The notes below the pieces were generated by a model that saw only the letters and a program-made list of their open reading frames with translations, searched no databases and was not told where the DNA came from. A DNA stretch of 64,000 bases from Cyanobacteria bacterium OH_CBrB_359 (lineage in GTDB: Bacteria; Cyanobacteriota; Vampirovibrionia; Gastranaerophilales; Gastranaerophilaceae). Both the position numbers and the translations under genes were made by a program. Shown here piece by piece: positions 9,558 to 18,951 of this stretch (positions are counted from its first letter, which is position 1; each line of letters opens with the position of its first letter). The stretch lies in contig JAEZET010000004.1 of the NCBI GenBank assembly GCA_023433065.1, positions 372,001-436,000 on the forward strand, written 5' to 3'.

Positions 9558-11102
9558 TTATAAATCAATAATTTCAAATTGAGGATATTTTGAACCCGGA
9601 GGATATTTTTTAGAAGCTTTAAGTAAAGAATTTTCTAAAATTGCATTCATAGAAATTTCAGTTCCGTTTTCAGTATATTTTTCTTTTTCAAGAGATTTAA
9701 GAATATTGTAGCCTTGTCCTCCGGAGCCTATAAAAGGATCTATGGCGCATGTGATAATTCTATTTGGTTCTAAGGGCTCGCCTGTCAATTCATCTAAGAG
9801 AGCTTCATTGTTTACATATATCTGTTTTAAAGTATAGGTTTTTGCATATTGATTCGCAATTCCGACAAGTTTTATATTTTGAGAACACTGCAAGAATCGC
9901 GCATTCCCTTTATCTGTAAACATTCTGTTTTTTAAAGCATTTTCAAAAACTGCCTTTAAAATATCAGGCGTAAGTTCGACTTTTTCTACAGGACAATTTG
10001 CTGTCATTGTTTTCTTTAAGTCATATTGAGTTATCATTTTTCCTTGTTTATAAGGAATAGAGGCCATTAAAAAACCTGTTGAAAAAAATCCTACATCAGA
10101 ATTTGTGAGTTCTTTCATTGTATCTGCTAAAAATGTTCCAAGTGAGCATGGTTGGGAATACCTTTTAGTGAAATCAATAACCGATGGCATTTTTTCTTCG
10201 AGCAGATGAGTTCTTTCTTCTGCATCTTTAATTCTGGACTCCAATCTCGGTTCGATATTATTCATTGTTTCAGCCACAAATTTTTGAATATTTCGAAGAC
10301 TGTTACCTTCATTGGTTCTTACAAGGTCAAAACTATACATTGATCTATTGAAAGCTTCAGGATAATATATCTTTTGCTGTATATTCGGTTCAAATTTTTC
10401 GTGTTCATGACCTCCTATTAAAAGGTCTATTTTAATACCTTGTTTTTTTGCAAATTCAGCCAATTCTTCACTTTGGGTAAACCAGTCATGGTTTAATATA
10501 ATTATGCTGTCGGGCTTTTCTTTTTTAATAGAATCTTTTAAATTTTCTAAAACTTTTTTAGAATCTTCTGAACGGACTCCATAAGCGGTTTGCGTGAGAT
10601 TGTTTATACAAAATCCTGTTACAAAAGCTCTATCACCATCTCTGTCGATGATTGCATAAGGTTTTATTCCATCGATACGTTCATTTGTTTTTTTATCCCA
10701 TATATTGGCAGAGATAACATGGATTCCGCTTTTATCAAGTTGTTTTACAGACTTCTTAAAAAATTCGAAACTCTCCTGATTAAATCCCGGGTCGTTATTT
10801 CCTATGTTGATTGCGATTTCAAGGTTCGGTACAACTTTTTTTGCTTCAATATAGGACTCAACCTCAAGTTCTCTGGGATAAATTCCCTTAAATAAATCTC
10901 CGCAATCAAGGGCTAAGACGTTATTGTTTTTCTTTGCATCTTCAATGATTTTGCTTAAAAGGATACACTTATCTCTTGTGTATTGATGTGAATCCGTAAG
11001 CGCATATATTCTTGTCGTTCCCTTAAATGAAAGTGATTTGCTAAATGAATTATTAACTAGAGGTTTTGTATAGAGAGGATTTTTCATACTATTTACAAAC
11101 AT
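9558..11102 (-). CDS. 5'-nucleotidase/2',3'-cyclic phosphodiesterase-like metallophosphoesterase
   Basis: Two-domain enzyme of the UshA/CpdB type. The calcineurin-like metal sites appear in order: TDSHQ (about 37-40), GDLFKG (about 70), GNND (about 103), NHDWF (about 206) and GGHEHE (about 233). The C-terminal nucleotide-binding domain follows (about 300-510), including GSGGQGYN. The usual GNHD/E is GNND here, so the His that assists catalysis is replaced by Asn. There is no signal peptide; instead the first 28 residues form a polar leader ending LSFKG. UshA-type enzymes are normally exported, so a cytoplasmic or specially delivered form is possible. It sits in a same-strand run of four genes. 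Confidence 0.75.
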   Translation of the reverse strand: MFVNSMKNPLYTKPLVNNSFSKSLSFKGTTRIYALTDSHQYTRDKCILLSKIIEDAKKNNNVLALDCGDLFKGIYPRELEVESYIEAKKVVPNLEIAINIGNNDPGFNQESFEFFKKSVKQLDKSGIHVISANIWDKKTNERIDGIKPYAIIDRDGDRAFVTGFCINNLTQTAYGVRSEDSKKVLENLKDSIKKEKPDSIIILNHDWFTQSEELAEFAKKQGIKIDLLIGGHEHEKFEPNIQQKIYYPEAFNRSMYSFDLVRTNEGNSLRNIQKFVAETMNNIEPRLESRIKDAEERTHLLEEKMPSVIDFTKRYSQPCSLGTFLADTMKELTNSDVGFFSTGFLMASIPYKQGKMITQYDLKKTMTANCPVEKVELTPDILKAVFENALKNRMFTDKGNARFLQCSQNIKLVGIANQYAKTYTLKQIYVNNEALLDELTGEPLEPNRIITCAIDPFIGSGGQGYNILKSLEKEKYTENGTEISMNAILENSLLKASKKYPPGSKYPQFEIIDL

Positions 11103-11159
11103 ATTATCATAAAACTTCTAATATTTTTTTTACACAACTTCGAATACTCTTTAAATAGT

Positions 11160-14100
11160 TTAATCATCAGTATTTACGAGTTCGCCTTTTTTTGTTCTTC
11201 CCATAATATCGATGACTTTTGATTCTAAAAGTTCCAATTCATTTATTTTTTCTTTAGATTGTCTGGACTTCCATTCATTTATTTCATTCTGAAAAACATC
11301 CGAAGGAATTATGCAATCTCCTGTTCCTACTTTAGATTTATATTTCTCGGTAAATTCTTGAATAAAAGTATTGTATCCGCAAACTATTTTATCAGATACT
11401 ATATTGGCATTTTTAAGTAATAATTCAATATCTTTATCAATATTATTTCTTACTCTTGGTGATACATCTATAGTTCCAAGAGGTGTTTCAGAAATGGATA
11501 TTTTACCTGTTTTGGGTCCTAATCCCATTGATTGAACTGCTGTTTTCGCCATTTCCGTTGCCATTTCCATATCTGCAGTTATGCCCCAACTGCCGTCAAT
11601 TTGATAAAATTTCTTTTCACTTGAGTGTCCGCCAAAATCACAAACCAGATTAGCAAATACCTGTTCGAAATTAAATTCTTCATTTTCAGATTCTTTAGGG
11701 TACATTGCTCCTCCGTAGCTGCCTCTTGGGTCAAGGGTTATGAAATCAACCTTATTTGGTAAATGCCATGGTATATTCTGCTTTTTAGCAATTTCATACA
11801 TCACTTGAAGATTTAGTGCATGTCCGCATTCGTGAGATGCTACTATTGCCTTTCTGTGTTCTGACTCAAAAACGGTTGATGGGCGACCTGAAGTGGCCTG
11901 AAGATATGCTTCTGTAAAATCACCTTTTTCAATTGCTTTATGATTTCTTTCTTTAGCTACATTTTTTGCTTTATCCAGTAAATCCATTAAATTAACAACG
12001 GAGAAATATGCTGTTGTTTCTGCAATATTGTTTATTATTGCATTTTTTTCTTCTTCGGTTTCACCTGCAATTTTTAACTTATTCTTTTTAATATAATAAT
12101 TAAGTATTTCAATTCGGTCTTTTTTGTCTTGAGGTGAATAAACAATTATCTGGTCTAAGAATTTATATGGTTTTATAATTGCTTCGTCTATATATTCCGG
12201 ATAATTTGCAGAACCCACAATCACAAGGTTTACATTCTCATTTTTTCGTATATTTTCCATTTCGGTAAGCAATTGAGAAAATGCTTTTTGTTCATAAATG
12301 GAAGAAATGCCGGTCAGTGGATTTGCGCCGAAGTTGTCAAAATTTTCTATAAAAATCATAGCGGCTCTGTTAGGATTCGCTTCCGCTTGTGTTTTTGCAA
12401 GGCTTACGAGTTTTTTGATTTTTAATTCTGATAAATCGGCATTTTGAGATAATGCGTCAATGTCTTTTAATGCAAAGTCTCTTGCGTTAATAGATATAAA
12501 GGGGATTTTTGCTTCTCCCGAGATAGCTTCTGCTGTGTGTTTTCTTCCACCGCCTGCAGAACCCTGGTTTGAATAAATTATGAAACCTTTTGTTCCTATA
12601 CTTTTATCTTTAATTTGTCTTACTATGCTTGCTGCTTCGGCTTTTGTCATTTCATTTCCGACGATGTCTTTTAATTTTTTTCCTGTGTCAAAAACAATTT
12701 TATATGAAGTAGAGGTTTCGTTTGCTTTGGTCAGCCCTTTTGTGTCTTTCAGATATTTTTTTACATCAGCAAGAGTTATTTCTTCTTTGTCTACATAATA
12801 TGTTGCAATATTTCTCATTAATTTAAGAGTTTTTTCGGGGAAATTTCCTTCCTGTGAATTTGATACTTCTATACAATGAACAATCGCATTTGGCTTAAAT
12901 GTACGTTTAACTTGTTTTTTTACAAATTCAGGGCTTTCAAGAAGAACTTTTTTTGTTTCGTCAACATTTAAAACAGGCAAAGAGTGAAGCGCATATTCAC
13001 TGGTTGACCTTTTGATTCCGGGAACGTTTATATTTGCATAATAAGTATCTTTATTTGCGACCATAAGTATTCTTACGTTATCCGGTTTGCTTTCTGAAGG
13101 CTGGTTCTTTAATAAAGCTAAATCATCATCAATGATTGTAACAGTTGAAAACCCATTTTGAGTGGATGAGTTTACCATTATATTGAAGAAATTAGCTATT
13201 ATAACCGTTGTTTTATCAGGGTTCTTTCTGGCTTCATCTACAACTTTTGTCATATAGTCAAAGGTTGCCTGTTGATTTAAGAAAATTACTTCAGTATTAT
13301 CCTTATTTAATTTTTTATATTCATTGTCAGGTTTTTGAATGAGATTTGCAAAGCTGCTTAAAAGATACTTAAGCGAGTCTTCGTTATCTTGATCATAAAT
13401 GACAAACATATCATTGCCCAAATCAATATTTTTCCATATGTTATCAGCCCTGTCATCAAAAAATTTCAAATGAAATTTTTCTTTTAAAGGTGTTTTATCT
13501 ATCATCACTGCTTGTTGTAGTCGGGTTACGAATGTTCGTCCCATTTTGCTTATTTTTTCATCTTGTGATGAGATTATTGCTCCCAATAGGAAATCTTCAC
13601 TTAAAATACCAGTGTCCTCGTTATCATTCGCTAGACTGAACAGGTAATCTATATCTTCCATTAATCTCTTAGACGGTTTTGGTTCATACGGAACAAATGA
13701 TTTAGGGACATCCATTTCTTTTAGCATACTGTCTGTTTTTTGGATTTCTTGCTTTATAACAGGGGCAATTTTACTCAGGTTTTTTTCATCTTTAAAGAGT
13801 TTTGAAGAAACAGTAACTTCTAACGGAGTAGTAAGCGGATTTCCATATTTGGTGTCGTACTTTCTTTCTCCTGAATCAAGGTCTGTTATATATTTATCAA
13901 TTGTTTCTAATATGGCAAGGTATAAATGGTATGAGTTTAACTCTTTGTGTTTGTACCTTTTTGCGACATCTTGAGAATCTTTCCATAATTTTTTCGTTTT
14001 AGGTGTAAATATTTCTTTTAAAGTAGCAAAGGATTTTTCTTCTTTGCTTTTTGTAATACCTTTAAAGCTTAAATGATAAGCTTTCAGGTTATTTGAATCA

Positions 14101-14213
14101 GGCATGCTAAGTTGCTGGAGGTTGTCATAATTCTTGTCTTCTTGGTTTTTGTCAAAAGAATTTTTTGACATTCTAATACTTCTGCTCTCGTAAGCATTTA
14201 TACTTTTAATCAT
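11160..14213 (-). CDS. FtsH-like AAA+/M41 zinc protease with Clp-type N-terminus
   Basis: The architecture read from the sequence is a polar leader ending HLSFKG (about residue 53), a Clp N-terminal-like helical region (about 65-220), an apparently degenerate ATPase-like module (about 265-420), an AAA+ module (about 535-780) and an M41 peptidase domain (about 785-1000). Zinc ligands are HECGH (794-798) and the Asp of TADMEMATEMA (about 878), matching FtsH. The Walker A region is altered (GSAGGGRKHT, about 551) and Walker B reads IFIENFD. No transmembrane helix precedes the AAA+ part, unlike FtsH. A typical AGAGG precedes the ATG. It is first in the four-gene run. Whether it hydrolyses ATP is uncertain. 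Confidence 0.75.
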   Translation of the reverse strand: MIKSINAYESRSIRMSKNSFDKNQEDKNYDNLQQLSMPDSNNLKAYHLSFKGITKSKEEKSFATLKEIFTPKTKKLWKDSQDVAKRYKHKELNSYHLYLAILETIDKYITDLDSGERKYDTKYGNPLTTPLEVTVSSKLFKDEKNLSKIAPVIKQEIQKTDSMLKEMDVPKSFVPYEPKPSKRLMEDIDYLFSLANDNEDTGILSEDFLLGAIISSQDEKISKMGRTFVTRLQQAVMIDKTPLKEKFHLKFFDDRADNIWKNIDLGNDMFVIYDQDNEDSLKYLLSSFANLIQKPDNEYKKLNKDNTEVIFLNQQATFDYMTKVVDEARKNPDKTTVIIANFFNIMVNSSTQNGFSTVTIIDDDLALLKNQPSESKPDNVRILMVANKDTYYANINVPGIKRSTSEYALHSLPVLNVDETKKVLLESPEFVKKQVKRTFKPNAIVHCIEVSNSQEGNFPEKTLKLMRNIATYYVDKEEITLADVKKYLKDTKGLTKANETSTSYKIVFDTGKKLKDIVGNEMTKAEAASIVRQIKDKSIGTKGFIIYSNQGSAGGGRKHTAEAISGEAKIPFISINARDFALKDIDALSQNADLSELKIKKLVSLAKTQAEANPNRAAMIFIENFDNFGANPLTGISSIYEQKAFSQLLTEMENIRKNENVNLVIVGSANYPEYIDEAIIKPYKFLDQIIVYSPQDKKDRIEILNYYIKKNKLKIAGETEEEKNAIINNIAETTAYFSVVNLMDLLDKAKNVAKERNHKAIEKGDFTEAYLQATSGRPSTVFESEHRKAIVASHECGHALNLQVMYEIAKKQNIPWHLPNKVDFITLDPRGSYGGAMYPKESENEEFNFEQVFANLVCDFGGHSSEKKFYQIDGSWGITADMEMATEMAKTAVQSMGLGPKTGKISISETPLGTIDVSPRVRNNIDKDIELLLKNANIVSDKIVCGYNTFIQEFTEKYKSKVGTGDCIIPSDVFQNEINEWKSRQSKEKINELELLESKVIDIMGRTKKGELVNTDD

Positions 14214-14408
14214 TATAATAACCTCTCATACCCTCGCTAATGTTATAAGGTTTATATTTAGCTTTTTTTGCTATTTTATAATTGCATTTTTAATAAATAT
14301 TAATAAAATAAAACTAATTAACCAAATTTAATAAATTTTTCTTTCTTAATTTTTATATGTAATATTATTATAATGTTTTTTACAATTATCTATGATAAAG
14401 TAGTGATT

Positions 14409-15263
14409 ATGGATGTTTCTATAGTACTGGTAAATTATAATACGAAAGACTTAACCCTAAAATGTTTAGAGTCTATTTATGAGAAAACTTCAGGTATTGA
14501 GTTTGATGTTTTTGTTATTGACAACGCATCAGCGGATGGTTCTTCTCAAGCTATAAAAGAAAATTTTTCTCAAGTAATCTTAATTGAAAATAAAGAGAAT
14601 CTGGGATTCGGCAGAGCGAATAATATCGGTATAAAAAACTCAAAAGCTAAATATGTACTATTTCTGAATACAGATACTATTTTAATTAATAATGCAGTGA
14701 AAGTTTTATTTGATTTATTGGAATCAGACACTAAAATAGCAGCTTGTGGCGGTAATTTATTTGCTGAAGATGGAAGTTATGTTCATTCTTTTGGATATTT
14801 AAATAGCCCTAAAAGACAGTTATTAAGAATTTTCGGGCTTAGATATTTGTTAAAAGATTCAAAAAATAACGTGGAACGAAAAAGTCTTCAAGAAGTTGAG
14901 CAGGTAATAGGTGCTGATTTAATGATTAGAAAAAGCGTACTTGATGAAGTGGGCTTATTTAGTGAAAAATTCTTTCTCTATTTTGAAGAATCTGAATTGC
15001 AATTTCGTATCAGAAAAGCGGGGTATAAAATTTTTTACTCCCCTGAAGCTAAACTTATACATACGGAAGGTGGAAGTACTAAAAAAGATAAAAAACTTAG
15101 GCGCCAAATGATTGCACAAAGTGAGTATTTATATCTTTTACTTTGTTATACAAACCATCCTAAGTTATATTTGAGACTGCTATGTACCATTCCTCAACTT
15201 TACAGATTTTTTAATGCACCTAAAAATACATATAAAGCTTTAAAATATATATGGCAAAATTAA
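14409..15263 (+). CDS. Family 2 glycosyltransferase, rhamnosyltransferase-like
   Basis: The N-terminus has MDVSIVLVNYNTKDLTLKCL and FVIDNASADGS, followed by ENLGFGRANNIGI and LFLNTDT, a pattern typical of WbbL/RfbN-type rhamnosyltransferases. YFEESELQFRIRKAGY is the acceptor-side ED/ExDxxxR motif. It sits just before the dTDP-rhamnose genes rfbA/rfbD on the other strand, which supports a rhamnosyl donor by context. An in-frame upstream ATG at 14373 would add 12 residues; the internal ATG matches family starts, but neither has a strong ribosome-binding site. Confidence 0.8.
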   Translation: MDVSIVLVNYNTKDLTLKCLESIYEKTSGIEFDVFVIDNASADGSSQAIKENFSQVILIENKENLGFGRANNIGIKNSKAKYVLFLNTDTILINNAVKVLFDLLESDTKIAACGGNLFAEDGSYVHSFGYLNSPKRQLLRIFGLRYLLKDSKNNVERKSLQEVEQVIGADLMIRKSVLDEVGLFSEKFFLYFEESELQFRIRKAGYKIFYSPEAKLIHTEGGSTKKDKKLRRQMIAQSEYLYLLLCYTNHPKLYLRLLCTIPQLYRFFNAPKNTYKALKYIWQN

Positions 15264-15278
15264 ATTTAAAATTTTTTA

Positions 15279-16145
15279 TCAATATTTCATTACATTAATC
15301 AAATATTGTCCATATTCGCTTTTGCCAAGGGATTTGGCTAGGACTATGAGTTTTTCTTTGTCTATGTATCCCATTTTATATGCAATTTCTTCAAGGCAGG
15401 CGACTTTTAAATCCTGATTTTTCTCAATAGTTTCAATATACTGGGATGCTTGCATTAAAGAATCATGCGTTCCTGTGTCGAGCCATGCAAATCCTCGTCC
15501 GAAAATTTCAACATTAAGTTCGTTTTTTTTAAGATAAATATTGTTTAAGTCAGTTATTTCTAATTCACCTCGAGCTGAAGGTTTTAGATTTTTGGCTAAT
15601 TCAACAACTTTATTATCGTAAAAATAAAGTCCTGTAACAGCATAGTTTGATTTGGGATTTTGGGGCTTCTCTTCTATTGAAAGAGCTTTACCGTATGTGT
15701 CAAATTCTACAACCCCAAATCTATGAGGATCTTTTACTCTATAGCCGAATACTGTTGCACCTTGCTTTCTCAAGGCAACTTTTTGCAGCATTTTTGAAAA
15801 ACTTTGTCCATAGAAAATATTATCGCCAAGAACCAGTGCAACGTTGTCATTTCCAATAAATTCTTCGCCAATTATAAAAGCTTGCGCAAGACCTTCTGGC
15901 GCCGGCTGAACGGCATATGAAATTGAGACTCCCAATTCACTTCCATCACCTAAAAGTTGTTCGAATCGAGGGGTATCACATGGAGTTGAAATTACAAGAA
16001 TTTCTTTTATGCCGGCCAGCATCAGTACTGAAAGAGGATAATAAATCATTGGTTTGTCATATACAGGTAAAAGTTGTTTTGATACACATTTCGTGACAGG
16101 ATATAATCTTGTACCGCTTCCTCCTGCAAGTATAATTCCTTTCAT
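15279..16145 (-). CDS. rfbA: Glucose-1-phosphate thymidylyltransferase
   Basis: First step of dTDP-L-rhamnose synthesis: dTTP + glucose-1-phosphate to dTDP-glucose. The nucleotidyltransferase signature GGSGTRLYPVT and KQLLPVYDKPM are at the N-terminus. ALVLGDNIFYG and FGYRVKDPHRFGVVEF are also family-typical. Length is about 288 residues, as expected. The second of two adjacent ATGs is chosen because GGAGG lies five bases upstream. This ATG shares one base with the rfbD stop, so the two genes are translationally coupled. Confidence 0.95.
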   Translation of the reverse strand: MKGIILAGGSGTRLYPVTKCVSKQLLPVYDKPMIYYPLSVLMLAGIKEILVISTPCDTPRFEQLLGDGSELGVSISYAVQPAPEGLAQAFIIGEEFIGNDNVALVLGDNIFYGQSFSKMLQKVALRKQGATVFGYRVKDPHRFGVVEFDTYGKALSIEEKPQNPKSNYAVTGLYFYDNKVVELAKNLKPSARGELEITDLNNIYLKKNELNVEIFGRGFAWLDTGTHDSLMQASQYIETIEKNQDLKVACLEEIAYKMGYIDKEKLIVLAKSLGKSEYGQYLINVMKY

Positions 16146-16978
16146 CATTCCTCCTGTTTTCTAATTTCTATATATTTTTTAAGAGATTCCTCCCAATCAG
16201 GACAGGCATTTTTATTATTCATAACGGAGTACATAGGTCTTTTAGCAGGTCTCGGAAATTCACTTGTCAAAACAGGTAACACAGGGGTATCAATCTCCGT
16301 TAATTCCAGTATTTTTTTAGCAAACTCATACCAAGTAGCTTGCCCCGAGCCGCAGATGTGATAAATTCCGTATGCTTTTTTATTTTTGATGAGATTTACA
16401 ATGGCTTTCGAAAGCTCAAGTGTCCAGGTTGGGCATCCTGTTTGATCATTGACAATCTTTAACGGCTCTTTCTTTTTTCCTAATGAAATAATTGTTTCAA
16501 CAAAATTTTTACCGTTATGCCCATAAAGCCAACTTGTTCTGACAATATAATGTCTAGGGTTTGTTTTTTGAATCGACTTTTCTCCTTTTAACTTTGATTC
16601 TCCGTATATGTTAATTGGATTTGTCTCGTCATCAGTTTCATAGGGTGAATTTTTTGTTCCATTAAAAACATAATCAGTACTTATGTAAATGATAGGTATA
16701 TTCATTGCTGCAGTTATATTTGCAAGATTTTCAGTTCCTGTTGAATTTATTAAGAAAGCTTCTTCAGGAGAAGTTTCAGCCCCATCAACATTTGTATAAC
16801 CCGCTAAATGTATGACCATATCAGTTTTTTTCTCTTCTAAAAAACTGTTAATCATGTCTTTTTTTGTAATATCAAGGTTGTCAGTATTAGTGGCAATTAC
16901 ATCAAACCCCTCTTGTTGAAGTATTTTACATAGGTCGCTTCCTAGCATCCCATTTGCACCTGTTACAAGAATTTTCAT
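16145..16978 (-). CDS. rfbD: dTDP-4-dehydrorhamnose reductase
   Basis: Fourth step of dTDP-L-rhamnose synthesis, an NAD(P)H-dependent reductase of the extended SDR family. TGANGMLG forms the dinucleotide loop, STDYVFNG and YGESKLKGE carry the catalytic Thr and the YxxxK pair, and TSWLYG follows. At 277 residues it has normal length. It is upstream of and overlaps rfbA. The dehydratase and epimerase genes rfbB and rfbC are about 8 kb away. Confidence 0.95.
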   Translation of the reverse strand: MKILVTGANGMLGSDLCKILQQEGFDVIATNTDNLDITKKDMINSFLEEKKTDMVIHLAGYTNVDGAETSPEEAFLINSTGTENLANITAAMNIPIIYISTDYVFNGTKNSPYETDDETNPINIYGESKLKGEKSIQKTNPRHYIVRTSWLYGHNGKNFVETIISLGKKKEPLKIVNDQTGCPTWTLELSKAIVNLIKNKKAYGIYHICGSGQATWYEFAKKILELTEIDTPVLPVLTSEFPRPAKRPMYSVMNNKNACPDWEESLKKYIEIRKQEE

Positions 16979-17157
16979 TTAAAGTCTTTCTTTTAACAAC
17001 CTACTTATACTATTTTACAAAAAAAATGCAAAATAGGCATTAATAATTCATTAATTCATTAATAATACTAAAAATTCTGTCTGATTATTAATATAATTAC
17101 TTGGGCATTATAGTTTGAATATTTTTATGATAAGATTTAAATACAAGGAGACTATAA

Positions 17158-18948
17158 TTGAGTATAGGCACTTTTAAGCAGAAAATAATAAACAGCAGTT
17201 TTTATAAGAATTATTCAAGAATGTGGCCTTTTGTAAAGCCTTACGGGTTTAGAGCCTTACTTGCTGTATTGATATGTATACCAATCGGTTCGTTAGATGC
17301 AGTCATCGCTTTATCATTAAAGCCTTATATGGATATAGTTATGGTCGGGCAGGAAATTAAATCCCCATGGTACATTCCATTTTTAATAATAGGCTTTACT
17401 TCAACACAGGGTTTTTTAAATTATTTTGCAACGTATATTAATACATGGGTCGGAATAAAAATTACTAATGATTTAAAATTTAAATTATTTTCAAAGATGT
17501 TAAATTTTGAAACTGCATTTTTTGACAAACATAATTCGGGTGAGGTAATATACAGATTTAATAATGATGCAGATGCGGCCTGTTCAGGACTTTTAAATAA
17601 TCTAAAATTATTTGTTTCGAGATTATTTTCTTCAATTTCATTGATTGGTGTTTTATTCTATAATTCATGGCAACTGTCCATTATTGCAGTTGGAGTCTTA
17701 GGGTTCGCATTGCTTCCTCTTACTAAATTAAGGTCTAAAATTGAAGAAATTATGAAGAAGACCGTGTTTGCGGGAGCAAATATAATTACCTCTTACAATG
17801 AGGCTTACAGCGGTAATAGAACAATAATGGCTTATAACCTCCAGCAATCTCAGCATAATAAATTCAGAGATAACCTTAACGGTATTTTTAGTCTAAGTAT
17901 GAGTATGGTAAAAAAGACATCATGGTTATCCCCTATTATGCATATTATAGTTTCTGTCGGTATAGGCCTTGCAATCGGTTTTGGCAGCTATCTGATTGTT
18001 ACAAAACAAATTACGCCAGGTAATTTTGTTTCATTTATAACAGCCTTGATTATGCTTTATAATCCTATCAAAACGATAGGAAATAACTATAAAGATGTTC
18101 AGTTCTCCTTTATGGCGATTGAAAGAGTTTTTAATTTGCTAGGTAAAGAATCAGTGATTAAAGATAAACAAGATGCAGTGGTTTTAAGCGGAGTTAATTA
18201 TAAAATTCAATTTCGAAATGTTGAATTCGAATATTTAGAGAATGTTCCTGTACTGAAAAATATTTCTCTTGAGGTTAAGGCTGGAGAAACTATAGCCCTT
18301 GTTGGTAATTCAGGGGGAGGAAAGACAACAATAGTTAATCTATTGCCAAGATTCTATGATGTTAAATCCGGTAGTATAGAACTCGATGGTGTTGATATTC
18401 GTAATTATACTTTGAAGTCTTTAAGAGACAATATTTCAGTTGTTTTTCAGGACAATTTTTTATTTTCTGGATCTATAAAAGAAAATATTTTGTTGGGTAA
18501 GGCGGATGCAACTGATGAAGAAATACATGCTGCTTTAAAAATGGCGTATTTAGATGAATTTGTTGACGGTCTTGAGCTCGGTATAAACACGCAAATCGGT
18601 GAGCGTGGCATATTACTGTCAGGCGGGCAAAAACAGAGAGTAGCAATTGCAAGAGCCTTTATTAAAAATGCTCCTATTGTTATTCTTGATGAAGCTACTT
18701 CTGCACTTGATAATAAAGCTGAGGCTATTGTTCAAAAGGCTATCGAAAATCTTATGCAAAATAAGACTGTATTTGTTATTGCACATCGTCTTTCAACTAT
18801 TCATAATGCAGATAAAATAGCAGTCATTAATCAGGGCGAGTTGGTTGAACTTGGCACTCACAATGAACTTGTTAATATTCCAAACGGCCAGTATAAGACT
18901 CTTTATGAAATGCAGTTTAAGAATCAAAAAAAAGGAACGTTGGTCTAA
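17158..18948 (+). CDS. MsbA-type ABC exporter (fused membrane and ATPase domains)
   Basis: An ABC_membrane domain with about six transmembrane helices (residues about 30-310) precedes the ATPase domain. GNSGGGKTT is Walker A, VFQDN the Q-loop, LLSGGQKQR the signature, IVILDEATS Walker B and IAHRLST the H-loop. This is the half-transporter layout of MsbA, which flips lipid A core or related lipid-linked sugars from inner to outer leaflet. Context within glycan genes fits glycolipid export, but multidrug export cannot be excluded. The start is TTG with AAGGAG seven bases upstream. Confidence 0.9.
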   Translation: MSIGTFKQKIINSSFYKNYSRMWPFVKPYGFRALLAVLICIPIGSLDAVIALSLKPYMDIVMVGQEIKSPWYIPFLIIGFTSTQGFLNYFATYINTWVGIKITNDLKFKLFSKMLNFETAFFDKHNSGEVIYRFNNDADAACSGLLNNLKLFVSRLFSSISLIGVLFYNSWQLSIIAVGVLGFALLPLTKLRSKIEEIMKKTVFAGANIITSYNEAYSGNRTIMAYNLQQSQHNKFRDNLNGIFSLSMSMVKKTSWLSPIMHIIVSVGIGLAIGFGSYLIVTKQITPGNFVSFITALIMLYNPIKTIGNNYKDVQFSFMAIERVFNLLGKESVIKDKQDAVVLSGVNYKIQFRNVEFEYLENVPVLKNISLEVKAGETIALVGNSGGGKTTIVNLLPRFYDVKSGSIELDGVDIRNYTLKSLRDNISVVFQDNFLFSGSIKENILLGKADATDEEIHAALKMAYLDEFVDGLELGINTQIGERGILLSGGQKQRVAIARAFIKNAPIVILDEATSALDNKAEAIVQKAIENLMQNKTVFVIAHRLSTIHNADKIAVINQGELVELGTHNELVNIPNGQYKTLYEMQFKNQKKGTLV

Positions 18949-18951
18949 AAT

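Noticed and set aside
17041..17075. ATTCATTA repeats before the MsbA-like gene
   Set aside because: Short, very AT-rich and within what this base composition produces by chance.
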